From assembly GCA_002869855.2 (NCBI GenBank), contig NEWQ02000004.1:23040-81084 (forward strand): a DNA stretch of 58,045 bases, read 5' to 3'. A program made the translations under genes and the position numbers. Positions 34,016 to 43,045 of the stretch are shown piece after piece. Under the pieces are notes generated by a model. It had not been told where the DNA came from and made no database searches. It worked only from the letters and a program-made list of their open reading frames with translations. The stretch is from Nitrospira sp. CG24D. GTDB lineage: Bacteria > Nitrospirota > Nitrospiria > Nitrospirales > Nitrospiraceae. Numbering within the stretch: position 1 is the stretch's first letter; each line of letters opens with the position of its first letter.

Positions 34016-35908
34016 GTGAGGCGTCTGGCAATTACGCTGTTTCAATGGGCCGTACAGCGGTATGGCCAGCTCGTGCTGCGATCTCGATCGCTCCTCGTGT
34101 TGGCCACTCATCTGGGTTTAATTGTGGGCGCGCATCTGAGCGCATTTGCCCTGCGATTTGAAGGGGATGTTCCGCCCCCCTTTGATCGAATGATGTGGCG
34201 CTATCTGCCTCTCGTGCTGTTCATCTATTGGGGCGGGTTGTGGCTATTCGGCATCCAAAGCGGATTGTGGCGTTATGTCGGGCTGCATGATCTTCGGCGG
34301 ATTTTTTTGGCCTCCCTTGCGAGTTCGGGAGCGTTTTTGGTTTTCACCCACGTTGCTCTTGGACAGATCCAATATCCCCGATCGGTCATTGTCCTTACGG
34401 GCCTCCTGAGCGGAGTCTACATTGCCGGCATCAGGTTGGTGGTTCGCTGGTTTCGGGAATGGCTTCAGATCGTAGGCCCCACAGCCAGACGGGTTCTCAT
34501 TGTGGGGGCTGGCCATGCCGGAGAACTGTTGGCCAGAGACATGTTGTCGGATCCCAGCTTCAACAGCCGTCCGGTAGGATTCATCGACGATGATCCGGTG
34601 AAGCGAAAGATGAAGATTCACGGGGTGCCCGTGGTTGGGACGATCGCTGACATCAAGCGTGCCGCAGACCGGCTGGAGGTTCACGAGATTATTGTGGCCT
34701 TGCCGTCTGCCGGGACCGGTACCAAGCAGAAGATTCTCGCCGCGTCTGAAGGCTGTACGGCGCCGATCAAGATCTTGCCCAATGTGAAGCAATTGCTGGG
34801 GGATCCGGTGTCTCTTCAGCAAGTGCGGGCGATGAGTTTGGAAGACCTGCTTCAACGGGAACCGATCCAGACTGACCGGCAGGAACTGCATCCGCTGATT
34901 GCAGGCAAGACCGTGCTCGTCACGGGGGCGGGAGGATCGATCGGATCGGAGTTGTGCCGCCAGATCGCATCCTACCGGCCGGAATCCTTGGTGCTGTTTG
35001 AGCGCTATGAAAACTCCCTTCATGCGCTGCTGTTGGAGTTGCGCGCGACATTTCCCGCTGTCGGTGTTCTTCCTGTCATCGGCGATGTCACGGTCCCGGA
35101 ACGGGTGGCCGAAGTATTTCGTCAGACGGGTCCTGACCTCGTCTTTCATGCGGCAGCCCACAAGCATGTGCCGTTGATGGAACTGAATCCGAAGGAGGCA
35201 GTCCGGAATAATGTGCTGGGCACCCGTATCGTCGCTGAAGCCGCATTGGCGGCGGGCGTCGATCGGTTCGTGTTGATTTCAACGGACAAAGCCGTCAATC
35301 CCACGAGTGTGATGGGCGTGACCAAGCGTATTGCGGAGCAAGTCATTCAGGGATTTAATCACCGGGGTCGGACCAAATACAGCGTGGTGCGTTTTGGGAA
35401 TGTCCTGGGCAGCAACGGGAGTGTCGTGCCCTTGTTTACGGAGCAGATTCGCAAAGGCGGCCCGATCACGGTGACAGATCCGGAGATCAAACGATTCTTT
35501 ATGACAATTCCTGAAGCGGTTCAGCTGGTTTTGCAGGCGAGTGTGATCGGGCAGGGCGGGGATGTGTTTGTGCTTGATATGGGTGAACAGATCAAGATTG
35601 TGGATTTGGCCCGGAACATGATCGTGCTGTCCGGTTTGGTGCCTGGGAAAGACATTGATATTCAGTTCACCGGTTTGCGCCCGGGGGAGAAGCTCTATGA
35701 AGAGCTGTTTGATGAAAGTGAACAGACCGAATCAACGGCGCATGAGAAGATCAATCGCGCGGTCAGCCCGCTCGCGCAGGCCGATCTCGACCCCTGGCTG
35801 GATCAGCTGGGGACGAATCTTCTGCGGTGGAATGAAGACGACCTCCTGCTGCAACTCCGGCAGCGGATCCCGAGTTTCACGCCGACGGTTCCTCAACGGG
35901 TCTCCTGA
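34016..35908 (+). CDS. Membrane nucleotide-sugar 4,6-dehydratase (PglF/WbpM/FlaA1 family)
   Basis: The 630-residue protein has four N-terminal membrane helices (about 24-45, 60-80, 90-115, 125-145), a CoA-binding-like Rossmann domain (VLIVGAGHAGELLARD, ~160) and a catalytic SDR domain (VLVTGAGGSIGSE, ~301-313). The active site reads STDKAVNPTSVMGVTKR (~421-437): the usual SDR Tyr is replaced by Met with a downstream Lys, as in WbpM-type enzymes. These dehydrate UDP-GlcNAc to the 4-keto-6-deoxy sugar. It supplies the substrate for the PglE-like aminotransferase (25867) and PglD-like acetyltransferase (25203). GTG start with a GAGGGGA site ahead. Confidence 0.93.
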   Translation: MRRLAITLFQWAVQRYGQLVLRSRSLLVLATHLGLIVGAHLSAFALRFEGDVPPPFDRMMWRYLPLVLFIYWGGLWLFGIQSGLWRYVGLHDLRRIFLASLASSGAFLVFTHVALGQIQYPRSVIVLTGLLSGVYIAGIRLVVRWFREWLQIVGPTARRVLIVGAGHAGELLARDMLSDPSFNSRPVGFIDDDPVKRKMKIHGVPVVGTIADIKRAADRLEVHEIIVALPSAGTGTKQKILAASEGCTAPIKILPNVKQLLGDPVSLQQVRAMSLEDLLQREPIQTDRQELHPLIAGKTVLVTGAGGSIGSELCRQIASYRPESLVLFERYENSLHALLLELRATFPAVGVLPVIGDVTVPERVAEVFRQTGPDLVFHAAAHKHVPLMELNPKEAVRNNVLGTRIVAEAALAAGVDRFVLISTDKAVNPTSVMGVTKRIAEQVIQGFNHRGRTKYSVVRFGNVLGSNGSVVPLFTEQIRKGGPITVTDPEIKRFFMTIPEAVQLVLQASVIGQGGDVFVLDMGEQIKIVDLARNMIVLSGLVPGKDIDIQFTGLRPGEKLYEELFDESEQTESTAHEKINRAVSPLAQADLDPWLDQLGTNLLRWNEDDLLLQLRQRIPSFTPTVPQRVS

Positions 35909-36048
35909 CCGGGTGTCTTTCCCGCCTTCATCGTTGAAATGAAATCAGGTAGGAAAAACAGCCTCTTCCCTCTATAGTTTGAACGGGTATCAACCGATAT
36001 AAACGGGACAGAGGCGGCGAAGCTGGCTCAGATTGGGAGGGGCTGACT

Positions 36049-36783
36049 GTGAAAGGTGTCGTGCTGGCCGGCGGGCTGGGAACCAGGCTCATGCCCCTCA
36101 CGAAAGTCACGAATAAGCATCTTCTGCCGATTTATGATCGGCCAATGATCTATTACCCGATCCAGGCATTGGTTAATGCCGGGATCCGAGACATCATGCT
36201 GGTCACCGGTGGAAACAATGCCGGTGATTTTCTCAGGCTTCTGGGTAACGGCAAGGAATTCGGGTTGAGACACCTGAACTATACCTATCAGGAAGGGGAA
36301 GGCGGGATCGCCGATGCCCTTCGGTTGGCGGAACATTTTGCGGACGGTGAGGCGATCTGCGTAATCCTGGGCGACAATATTATTGAAGGTAATATCGCCA
36401 TTGCCGCCGAGGCCTTTCGGCAGCAGCAGATCGGAGCGAAGATACTCCTGAAAGAAGTGAAAGACCCGCAGCGATTCGGTGTGCCAGTGCTAGAGGGCGA
36501 GCGTGTGCTGAAGATCGAGGAAAAGCCGGCCCATCCAAGATCGGCCTATGCGGTGACAGGGTTGTATTTCTATGACGCGCAGGTGTTCGACATTATCAAA
36601 ACGTTGAAACCGTCTGGGCGAGGTGAATTGGAAATTACCGACGTCAACAATGCCTACATTGCAGCAGGGACGCTGACGTGGGATCTGCTTGAGGGCTGGT
36701 GGACCGATGCCGGCACCATTGAGTCTCTTCATCTCGCCAACCAATTGGTCAGTCAAACCGGGGCGAACAAGCTTGAGCGCTGA
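36049..36783 (+). CDS. rmlA: Glucose-1-phosphate thymidylyltransferase, short form
   Basis: The 244-residue protein has the nucleotidyltransferase signature VVLAGGLGTRLMPLT (4-18), HLLPIYDRPMIYYPIQ, VILGDNII for the catalytic Asp and metal, and VEEKP-like KIEEKPAHP. It makes dTDP-glucose from dTTP and glucose-1-phosphate. At 244 residues it is shorter than the ~290-residue RmlA of enterobacteria and lacks the C-terminal regulatory region, which suggests reduced dTDP-rhamnose feedback control. A strong GGGAGGGG ribosome site precedes the GTG. A 140-nt gap upstream contains a TATAGT (35973-35978) without a good -35 box. Followed without gap by rmlB. Confidence 0.9.
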   Translation: MKGVVLAGGLGTRLMPLTKVTNKHLLPIYDRPMIYYPIQALVNAGIRDIMLVTGGNNAGDFLRLLGNGKEFGLRHLNYTYQEGEGGIADALRLAEHFADGEAICVILGDNIIEGNIAIAAEAFRQQQIGAKILLKEVKDPQRFGVPVLEGERVLKIEEKPAHPRSAYAVTGLYFYDAQVFDIIKTLKPSGRGELEITDVNNAYIAAGTLTWDLLEGWWTDAGTIESLHLANQLVSQTGANKLER

Positions 36784-37812
36784 ATGAAGATCCTCCTCAC
36801 AGGCGGCGCCGGATTTATCGGATCCCATCTCGTTCGGCGATTGCTGGCCAGGCCTGAGCATCAGGTCATCAATCTCGATGCCCTGCGGTATTCCGGTAAT
36901 CTGGCCAACCTCGAATCTGTGCGACAGCATCCCCGCTACCGGTTTGTCCAGGGGGATATCTGTGATCAGCCGCTAGTGGAATCGGTAATCCGGGACCATC
37001 AGATTGACGGGGTCATCAATTGCGCTGCGGAAACGCACGTCGATCGGTCTATTCTCGATCCGGGCAGCTTTGCACGGACCGATGTGGTCGGGACAGGCGT
37101 GTTATTGGAAGCGGCCCGTCAGGCAGGGGTCAGGCGATTTCTCCAAGTCAGTACCGATGAAGTCTATGGCAGTGTTGAAACAGGGACATCGAGCGAGACC
37201 GATCGTCTGGCGCCTCGCAGCCCCTATTCCGCGAGCAAGGCGGGCGGGGAGTTGCTGGCGCTCAGCTATTGGACGACCTATCAATTCCCCGTGGTCGTGA
37301 CCAGAGGGAGCAATACCTACGGTTCTCATCAGTATCCGGAGAAATTCATTCCCCTCTTTGTCACCAATGCCATAGATGCACAGCTCCTTCCGCTCTATGG
37401 CGATGGCCGTCAGTGCCGCGACTGGCTGGCTGTCGAGGACCACTGCGCGGGGATCGAGCACGCATTCCTGCACGGAGAGCCTGGGACGGCCTACAACATC
37501 GGCGGGGGGAATGAGCGGGAGAATCTCGCGGTTGCCGAGATGATTCTCGACTCGCTGGGACAACCGAAGAGTTTATTGCGATTTGTCAGTGATCGCCCCG
37601 GCCATGACCGCCGGTATGCGGTCGATTGCAGCCGGTTGCGGGAACTGGGCTGGAAGCCGGTCGTGTCGTTTGCTGATGGGCTCCGCGAAACAGTCCGGTG
37701 GTACCAAGCGCACGAATCCTGGTGGCGGCCGATCAAGTCGGGTGAGTTCAAGCGCTATTACGAAGAGCAATATCGTCGTCGATTGGAAGAAGGGACGGCA
37801 TGCGGATCCTGA
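36784..37812 (+). CDS. rmlB: dTDP-glucose 4,6-dehydratase
   Basis: The 342-residue extended SDR is a clear RmlB: GGAGFIGSH (7-15), NLDALRYSGN, CAAETHVDRSI, the STDEVYG catalytic motif with Thr and Asp-Glu acid/base residues, YSASKAG for the Tyr-x3-Lys, and TRGSNTYGSHQYPEKFIP. It converts dTDP-glucose to dTDP-4-keto-6-deoxyglucose in the cytoplasm. ATG starts immediately after the rmlA stop; its 3' end overlaps rmlD by 13 nt, so the three genes are co-translated. Confidence 0.95.
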   Translation: MKILLTGGAGFIGSHLVRRLLARPEHQVINLDALRYSGNLANLESVRQHPRYRFVQGDICDQPLVESVIRDHQIDGVINCAAETHVDRSILDPGSFARTDVVGTGVLLEAARQAGVRRFLQVSTDEVYGSVETGTSSETDRLAPRSPYSASKAGGELLALSYWTTYQFPVVVTRGSNTYGSHQYPEKFIPLFVTNAIDAQLLPLYGDGRQCRDWLAVEDHCAGIEHAFLHGEPGTAYNIGGGNERENLAVAEMILDSLGQPKSLLRFVSDRPGHDRRYAVDCSRLRELGWKPVVSFADGLRETVRWYQAHESWWRPIKSGEFKRYYEEQYRRRLEEGTACGS

Positions 37813-38651
37813 TCACCGGGGCCAACGGACAATTGGGGTGCGAATTATGCCGGGGATTCGCCTCCGAGACGCTCATCCTGAAGGACCTTCCTGATTTCGA
37901 CCTGACAGGATCACAGGTAGAAGAAGATATCGCAGGGGCAAGGCCGGATCTCATTATTCACGCCGGAGCCTATACCGATGTCGATGGGGCCGAGCGCGAG
38001 CCCGAGCGAGCGATGGCGATCAATGCCTTGGGAACCGCGCAGGTGGCACGGGCGGCAGTGCGAGTCGGTGCCCGGTTGCTGTACATCTCGACGGATTATG
38101 TCTTTCCCGGCACTCAGCGACACCCCTACGGCGAAGAGGATGTGCCGGCTCCCGTCAATGTGTACGGGCTATCGAAATGGCGGGGTGAGCAAGCGGTGGC
38201 GAAGTCCGGGGCGGATGCCCTGATCGTTCGTACGGCATGGTTATACGGCTCGATGGGGAAAAATTTCGTCAAGTCGATCATGCGTGCTGCCCTGGCACAA
38301 CCCTCCCTCCGGGTGGTCAACGATCAACGAGGATCCCCCACTTCCGTCGAAGATCTGGCGGCGGTCATTAAGGCCACGGCGGCAGGATCGTTACGAGGCA
38401 TTCTACATGTGACCAATCGGGGAGATTGTACCTGGTATGAGTTTGCCCGGGCGATTGTGGACGAAATGAACCTCGAGGTTTCGGTCCTTCCCATCTCGAC
38501 GGCGGAAGCAGGACGACTTGCTCCGCGTCCACCCTATTCGGTGCTCGGACTGCAGCGGTTAGCGCGGCTGGATCTTGTTCCTCGTGACTGGCGTGAGGCT
38601 CTGAACCAGTTCGTCAAGGCAGAGCGGGCATTGGTTACAGTTCATCCGTAG
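37800..38651 (+). CDS. rmlD: dTDP-4-dehydrorhamnose reductase (RmlD family)
   Basis: The 283-residue protein has GANGQLGCEL (7-16), the IIHAGAYTDVDGAEREPE block, ISTDYVFPG and VYGLSKWRGE for the Tyr-x3-Lys, as in RmlD. It uses NAD(P)H to reduce the 4-keto group and yields dTDP-L-rhamnose. No RmlC (3,5-epimerase) is visible in the window; without it RmlD would have no normal substrate. Either rmlC lies elsewhere in the genome or the product is a different 6-deoxyhexose. It overlaps rmlB by 13 nt. Confidence 0.92.
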   Translation: MRILITGANGQLGCELCRGFASETLILKDLPDFDLTGSQVEEDIAGARPDLIIHAGAYTDVDGAEREPERAMAINALGTAQVARAAVRVGARLLYISTDYVFPGTQRHPYGEEDVPAPVNVYGLSKWRGEQAVAKSGADALIVRTAWLYGSMGKNFVKSIMRAALAQPSLRVVNDQRGSPTSVEDLAAVIKATAAGSLRGILHVTNRGDCTWYEFARAIVDEMNLEVSVLPISTAEAGRLAPRPPYSVLGLQRLARLDLVPRDWREALNQFVKAERALVTVHP

Positions 38652-38694
38652 CGTGGTTGGCTCTCCTTCTTTCTCTGTTCAATTCATTTTTCCT

Positions 38695-38722
38695 TTGTAA
38701 CGAGTAGGCGAATCGGTAAGAT
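38695..38722 (+). promoter_or_regulatory. Weak sigma70-like promoter candidate for kdsC
   Basis: TTGTAA, a 16-nt spacer and TAAGAT (4/6 matches to TATAAT) precede the kdsC start by 51 nt. It follows the end of the rml operon, so a fresh start here would make biological sense. The boxes are imperfect. Confidence 0.3.
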
Positions 38723-38773
38723 GGGAAGCACGGCTTCTGCCATCCGTAGCTTTTGCTAGGTGAGAGGACGTTT

Positions 38774-39304
38774 ATGTCTGGGAACGAGAACATCATGAAA
38801 GAAAAGGCCTCCGAGCGAAGCCGGCTGAGCGAAGTTCGCCTGTTTGCTACGGATGTTGATGGGGTGCTGACTGATGCGGGTATGTACTATTCTGAATCGG
38901 GCGATGAATGGAAGAAGTTCAACACACGCGATGGGATGGGGATCAAGCTGCTGCAAAAGGCCGGCTATGTGACGGCGATTGTCACGCAGGAACGAACGAA
39001 GATTGTGGCGCGGCGCGCTGAAAAGCTCGCGATTCCAGAGTTGCACCAGGGGGTAATGGATAAGCTCACGGTGATTCGCGAGATGGCCGGTCGCCATGGT
39101 TTGTCATTGAGCCAGGTGGCCTATATCGGTGATGATGTGAATGATCTTGAGGCGCTGCGCGCGGTCGGGTTTTCGGCTGCTCCGGCTGACGGTATGCCCA
39201 TCGTGTGCGATGCCGTGCATTATGTGTGTCGGGAAAAAGGTGGGGAAGGGGCCGTGCGCGAAATTGCGGAGATGCTGCTTAGCGCTCGTGAGGATCGAGC
39301 TTAG
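38774..39304 (+). CDS. kdsC: KdsC-type HAD phosphatase (Kdo-8-phosphate phosphatase-like)
   Basis: The 176-residue protein has HAD motif I ATDVDGVLTDAG (Asp27 and Asp29), RDGMGIKLLQKAG, motif II-III IVTQERTKIVARRAEKL and GDDVNDLEALRAVG (motif IV). It lacks a large cap domain, as in the C0-type KdsC tetramer. KdsC hydrolyses Kdo-8-phosphate to Kdo. The TQE wording in motif II also occurs in HAD domains attached to some NeuA proteins, so a 9-phosphate nonulosonate substrate is possible. ATG at 38774 is preceded by an AGAGGA site; a TTG at 38753 is less likely. Confidence 0.82.
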   Translation: MSGNENIMKEKASERSRLSEVRLFATDVDGVLTDAGMYYSESGDEWKKFNTRDGMGIKLLQKAGYVTAIVTQERTKIVARRAEKLAIPELHQGVMDKLTVIREMAGRHGLSLSQVAYIGDDVNDLEALRAVGFSAAPADGMPIVCDAVHYVCREKGGEGAVREIAEMLLSAREDRA

Positions 39305-39336
39305 AATATGCCAAGGCGAGATGAAGGAGAGCGGTT

Positions 39337-40791
39337 ATGAGAGCACGAAAGCAGAATCTGTATCCGGTGATCATGGCCGGTGGAAGCGGGACCAGGTTTT
39401 GGCCGTTGAGCCGGCAATTGTTTCCCAAACAATTGCTGAAAATCGGTGGAGATCAGACGCTGATTCAACAGACGATGCAGCGGGTGCTGGGGTGTGCTCC
39501 GTCATCTCAGGTGCTCATTTCGACGAACGCGGCCCAGGCGGAGTTGATTCGTGGACAGCTGGGTGACTGGAAGCATGATCTGAAAGACGGATTCGTTCTG
39601 GAACCTGAAGGGCGGAACACCGCGCCGGCGATCGCGTTGGCGGCGCTCGAAGTCGTACGGCGCGATCCGAACGGACTGATGCTGGTGGTGCCGGCCGATC
39701 ATGTGGTGTCTGGGCAAAGGGAATTTTCAGCCGCGGTGGCGCTGGCTTCACAACTGGCGGATGAGGGCTATCTCGTCACATTTGGGATCAAGCCGATCAG
39801 GCCGGAAACGGGCTATGGCTACATCAAGCCGAATGGACGAAAGCTTCTGGGCACGCGGGGAACGCTCAAAGGGTATCGTGTCGATAAATTTGTGGAGAAG
39901 CCGAACGCGGCCAAGGCCGCACAGTATCTCAAGGCAGGACAGTACTATTGGAACAGCGGGATGTTTGTGTGGCGCGCCGCGACGATCCTCGAGGAAATTC
40001 GGACGCACCAGCCTGCGCTCGGGAAAGTCGTGGATCGCATCGCCCAACTGCAGGCCTCAGGCGCTCCCAGGCAGACGATCGATGAAGTCTACCGATGGGC
40101 GACGTCGGTCTCCATCGATAACGGGGTCATGGAACTCTCGTCCAAGGCGGCAGTCGTTCCCGTGAAATTCCGGTGGTCTGATGTCGGGAGTTGGGGAAGT
40201 CTGGATGAAGTGGCCGAGAAGGACAAGGCTGGAAATGTGCTGGTCGGACGGGTCATTGACCTCGAAAGCTCACGCTCGATCGTGTATGCCGATCGGCGTG
40301 TCGTGGCCACGATCGGCCTTGAGGACATGGTGGTGGTGGATACGCCCGATGCCACGCTGGTTTGTCCGAAGTCTCGCGCGCAGGATGTCAAAAAGGTGGT
40401 GGAGATTCTCAAACAGCAGAAGGCGCCGGAACATCTTGAGCACCTGACGGTTCATCGCCCTTGGGGATCCTATACGATTCTCGAAGAGGGAGCCGGTTTC
40501 AAAGTGAAACGAGTGACGGTGAATCCGGGCGGGCGCCTCTCGCTTCAGCTGCACCACAAGCGGAGCGAGCATTGGGTCGTGATTGCGGGAACCGCACGGG
40601 TCACGCGAGGTGAAGAGGTATTTGACCTCCAGGTCGGACAGAGCACAGCCATTCCAGTCGAGACCAAACATCGGTTGGAGAATCCCGGCAAAGAGACGGT
40701 GCATATTATCGAAGTCCAGAATGGTCCGTATCTTGGGGAAGACGACATCGTGCGATTTAAAGATGATTACGGACGAACCGCCAACGCGTAG
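39337..40791 (+). CDS. manC: Mannose-1-phosphate guanylyltransferase / mannose-6-phosphate isomerase
   Basis: The 484-residue bifunctional enzyme has a GDP-mannose pyrophosphorylase domain (VIMAGGSGTRFWPLSRQ, 12-28; FVEKPNAAKA; WNSGMFVWRA) and a C-terminal type II phosphomannose isomerase cupin (HRPWGSYTILEEGAGF; SLQLHHKRSEHWVVIAGTA with the metal His/Gln/Glu set). It produces GDP-mannose and links it to fructose-6-phosphate. Strong AAGGAGA site before the ATG. Directly followed by a phosphomannomutase gene, giving the full mannose activation set. Confidence 0.94.
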   Translation: MRARKQNLYPVIMAGGSGTRFWPLSRQLFPKQLLKIGGDQTLIQQTMQRVLGCAPSSQVLISTNAAQAELIRGQLGDWKHDLKDGFVLEPEGRNTAPAIALAALEVVRRDPNGLMLVVPADHVVSGQREFSAAVALASQLADEGYLVTFGIKPIRPETGYGYIKPNGRKLLGTRGTLKGYRVDKFVEKPNAAKAAQYLKAGQYYWNSGMFVWRAATILEEIRTHQPALGKVVDRIAQLQASGAPRQTIDEVYRWATSVSIDNGVMELSSKAAVVPVKFRWSDVGSWGSLDEVAEKDKAGNVLVGRVIDLESSRSIVYADRRVVATIGLEDMVVVDTPDATLVCPKSRAQDVKKVVEILKQQKAPEHLEHLTVHRPWGSYTILEEGAGFKVKRVTVNPGGRLSLQLHHKRSEHWVVIAGTARVTRGEEVFDLQVGQSTAIPVETKHRLENPGKETVHIIEVQNGPYLGEDDIVRFKDDYGRTANA

Positions 40792-40808
40792 AAGATAGAG
40801 GAGCGGCT

Positions 40809-42209
40809 ATGGGATTGTTTCGAGAATACGACTTGCGTGGCATCGTCGGTCAGGAATTGACGGAAGAGATTGCGGAGCGCGTGGGCCGTGCCTATTGCAC
40901 GCACGTACGAGGGCGCGGGACGAAAATCATCACGGTGGGGCGCGACGGCCGGCTCAGCTCGCCTGATCTGTATCGCGCGCTGGTCAAGGGGTTGCTTGCC
41001 GGCGGACTCAATGTCATCGATATCGGGATCTGTCCTTCCCCGCTGGTCTATTTCTCATTGCATACGTTGCCGGTCGACGGCGGGATTATGATTACCGGGA
41101 GTCACAATGCCGCCGAGTACAACGGGTTCAAGATTTGTGTCGGGAAAGAAGCGATTCACGGCGACGAGATTCAGGCACTGCGGCGTGTGATGGAGGAGGG
41201 GCAATTTGTCTCCGGTCAGGGAACGCTGACTAAGCACCCCATCATTCCCGACTATCTGGCCTATATCAAGAAAAGCTTCGCCGGAGTGGATGCGAAACGA
41301 TTGCACGTGGTCATTGATTGCGGCAGCGGTGTGGCGGCGCTTATTGCGAAGGATGCCTTGGAATTATTGGGTTGCAAGGTGACGGGACTGTATTGCGAAT
41401 TAGACGGCCGATTCCCGCATCATCACCCGGATCCCACGGTGTTGGAGAATCTTGCGGACCTTATGCAAGCGGTCAAGGAACACAAGGCGGATGTGGGTAT
41501 CGGCTACGATGGCGATGCGGATCGGATCGGGGCCGTGGATGAGCATGGGCAGGTGTTGTGGGGCGATCGATTGCTGGTGATCTATTCCCGCGATATTCTG
41601 GCGGTCAAGCCGGGCAGCACCATCATCTCCGAAGTGAAAGCGTCACAGAGCCTCTACGACGATATTGCCAAGCATGGCGGCCGTCCGGTGATGTGGAAGA
41701 CGGGCCATTCGCTGATCAAGGCGAAGATGAAAGAAGAGAAGGCCGTCTTGGCCGGTGAGATGTCCGGGCACATGTTTTTTGCCGATCGGTATTTCGGTTA
41801 TGACGATGCGGTCTACGCCTCTTGCCGGCTCGTGGAGATTCTCGCCAAGGGAGTGAAGCCGCTCTCTGCGTTAGTCGCCGACCTTCCGGATACAACGGTG
41901 ACGCCGGAAATTCGTGTGGATCTTCCCGATACGATTAAATTCGATGTGGTCAAGCGGGTTCGTGATCGGTTCGAAACGTATGCCAAGACCAAGCAGGGCC
42001 TTGGCCCGGAACAACGCCGGGTTCGTGAGTTGGTGACGATCGATGGAGTGCGCGCGGTCTTCGAAGATGGCTGGGGGTTGATTCGGGCGTCAAATACACA
42101 GCCGGCATTGGTGCTCAGATTCGAAGCCACAACGCCTGCGAAACTTGATGCGATTCGAGCGATTGTGGAGGGCGAGTTGGCCGATGTTCGTCGGGAACTC
42201 GAGCGATAG
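40809..42209 (+). CDS. manB: Phosphomannomutase/phosphoglucomutase
   Basis: The 466-residue alpha-D-phosphohexomutase starts FREYDLRGIVGQELTEE, has the catalytic phosphoserine loop TGSHNAAEYNG (Ser ~98), the metal-binding DGDADRIG loop (~236-243), EMSGHMFFADRYFGYDDA for sugar selectivity and the C-terminal RASNTQPALVLRFEA phosphate-binding loop. It interconverts hexose-6-phosphate and hexose-1-phosphate for ManC and RmlA. GAGGAG precedes the ATG; the next gene's GTG overlaps its TAG stop by one base. Confidence 0.94.
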   Translation: MGLFREYDLRGIVGQELTEEIAERVGRAYCTHVRGRGTKIITVGRDGRLSSPDLYRALVKGLLAGGLNVIDIGICPSPLVYFSLHTLPVDGGIMITGSHNAAEYNGFKICVGKEAIHGDEIQALRRVMEEGQFVSGQGTLTKHPIIPDYLAYIKKSFAGVDAKRLHVVIDCGSGVAALIAKDALELLGCKVTGLYCELDGRFPHHHPDPTVLENLADLMQAVKEHKADVGIGYDGDADRIGAVDEHGQVLWGDRLLVIYSRDILAVKPGSTIISEVKASQSLYDDIAKHGGRPVMWKTGHSLIKAKMKEEKAVLAGEMSGHMFFADRYFGYDDAVYASCRLVEILAKGVKPLSALVADLPDTTVTPEIRVDLPDTIKFDVVKRVRDRFETYAKTKQGLGPEQRRVRELVTIDGVRAVFEDGWGLIRASNTQPALVLRFEATTPAKLDAIRAIVEGELADVRRELER

Positions 42210-43030
42210 TGCCGGGCTTACGGTATTTGCCGCGACGGGTGTTCCTTTCCACTGCAACGCGCGTTCTAGCCTGGTTACTCTGCTTGCTTTCAGTAGGGGG
42301 CCCAGGCTCGGTCTATGCCGATGAAAGCCCCCTTTCTTCAGCTCGCCCGTTCAGAGTGGGCGAGCGATTGACCTACGATATTACCTTTCTCAATATCAGC
42401 GCAGGAACGGCCGTGATGGAGGTCGGTTCAGGTGATGCCACAGGTGATCATCCGTCGGGAAAATTTATTACGACGGCCGTGTCGAGCCCGAAGGTCACCA
42501 GATTTTTCCCCGTCGATAATCGTGTCGAATCCCTGACGGATCTGACGACGCTGTTGCCGGAACACATGACCTTCCGGAGGCGAGAGGGGAAAAAAAAGGA
42601 AGATATCGAGTACGTCTTTCATCGGAAAGACAACACCGTCTCAGCCACCCGCGGCGGGGTCACTGAGCTCATACCGATTCCCGCTGACACACAGGATCTG
42701 ATTTCCTGTCTCTATTATGTGCGAAGCCTGTTGCCGTTGAAGCAGGGCGCATCCCAGGCCTTGACGGTCTACCACGATAAAAAGATCCGCCAGGTTGAAG
42801 TGCGGGTTGAGAAGATTGAGATGCTGGATGGGCCTTGGGGAAATCTTGAAACAGCGCAAGTCCTTGTGATCATGCCGTTTCAAGGGATCTTTCTGAATCA
42901 GGGGAATATCCGCGTATGGTTTACGACCGACGAGCGACGGATTCCGTTGCGCATGAAGGCCAAAGTGGTGATCGGATCGATTGTGGCTGACTTGGTGAAC
43001 GGCATTCCTGAGGTCACTCACTCGAAGTAA
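42209..43030 (+). CDS. DUF3108 periplasmic protein
   Basis: The 273-residue protein has a basic N-terminus then a hydrophobic stretch (LAWLLCLLSVGG, ~19-30) ending near Ala-Asp-Glu, a plausible signal peptide. The mature part starts RPFRVGERLTYDITFLNISAGTAVMEV and continues with a YVFHRKDNTV-type strand and PADTQDLISCLYYVRSLLP, which is the DUF3108 signature. The family is predicted to form a beta-rich domain of the outer-membrane/periplasm and is often found near lipoprotein or LPS genes. GTG overlapping the manB stop by one base. Function unknown. Confidence 0.82.
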   Translation: MPGLRYLPRRVFLSTATRVLAWLLCLLSVGGPGSVYADESPLSSARPFRVGERLTYDITFLNISAGTAVMEVGSGDATGDHPSGKFITTAVSSPKVTRFFPVDNRVESLTDLTTLLPEHMTFRRREGKKKEDIEYVFHRKDNTVSATRGGVTELIPIPADTQDLISCLYYVRSLLPLKQGASQALTVYHDKKIRQVEVRVEKIEMLDGPWGNLETAQVLVIMPFQGIFLNQGNIRVWFTTDERRIPLRMKAKVVIGSIVADLVNGIPEVTHSK

Positions 43031-43045
43031 GAGAGCGAACTTTCG

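Noticed and set aside
34244..35167. 307-codon minus-strand open frame opposite the WbpM-like gene
   Set aside because: It mirrors the codon bias of the sense gene and has no family motifs.
35909..36048. Promoter with TATAGT before rmlA
   Set aside because: No acceptable -35 box at a workable distance; noted only in the rmlA entry.
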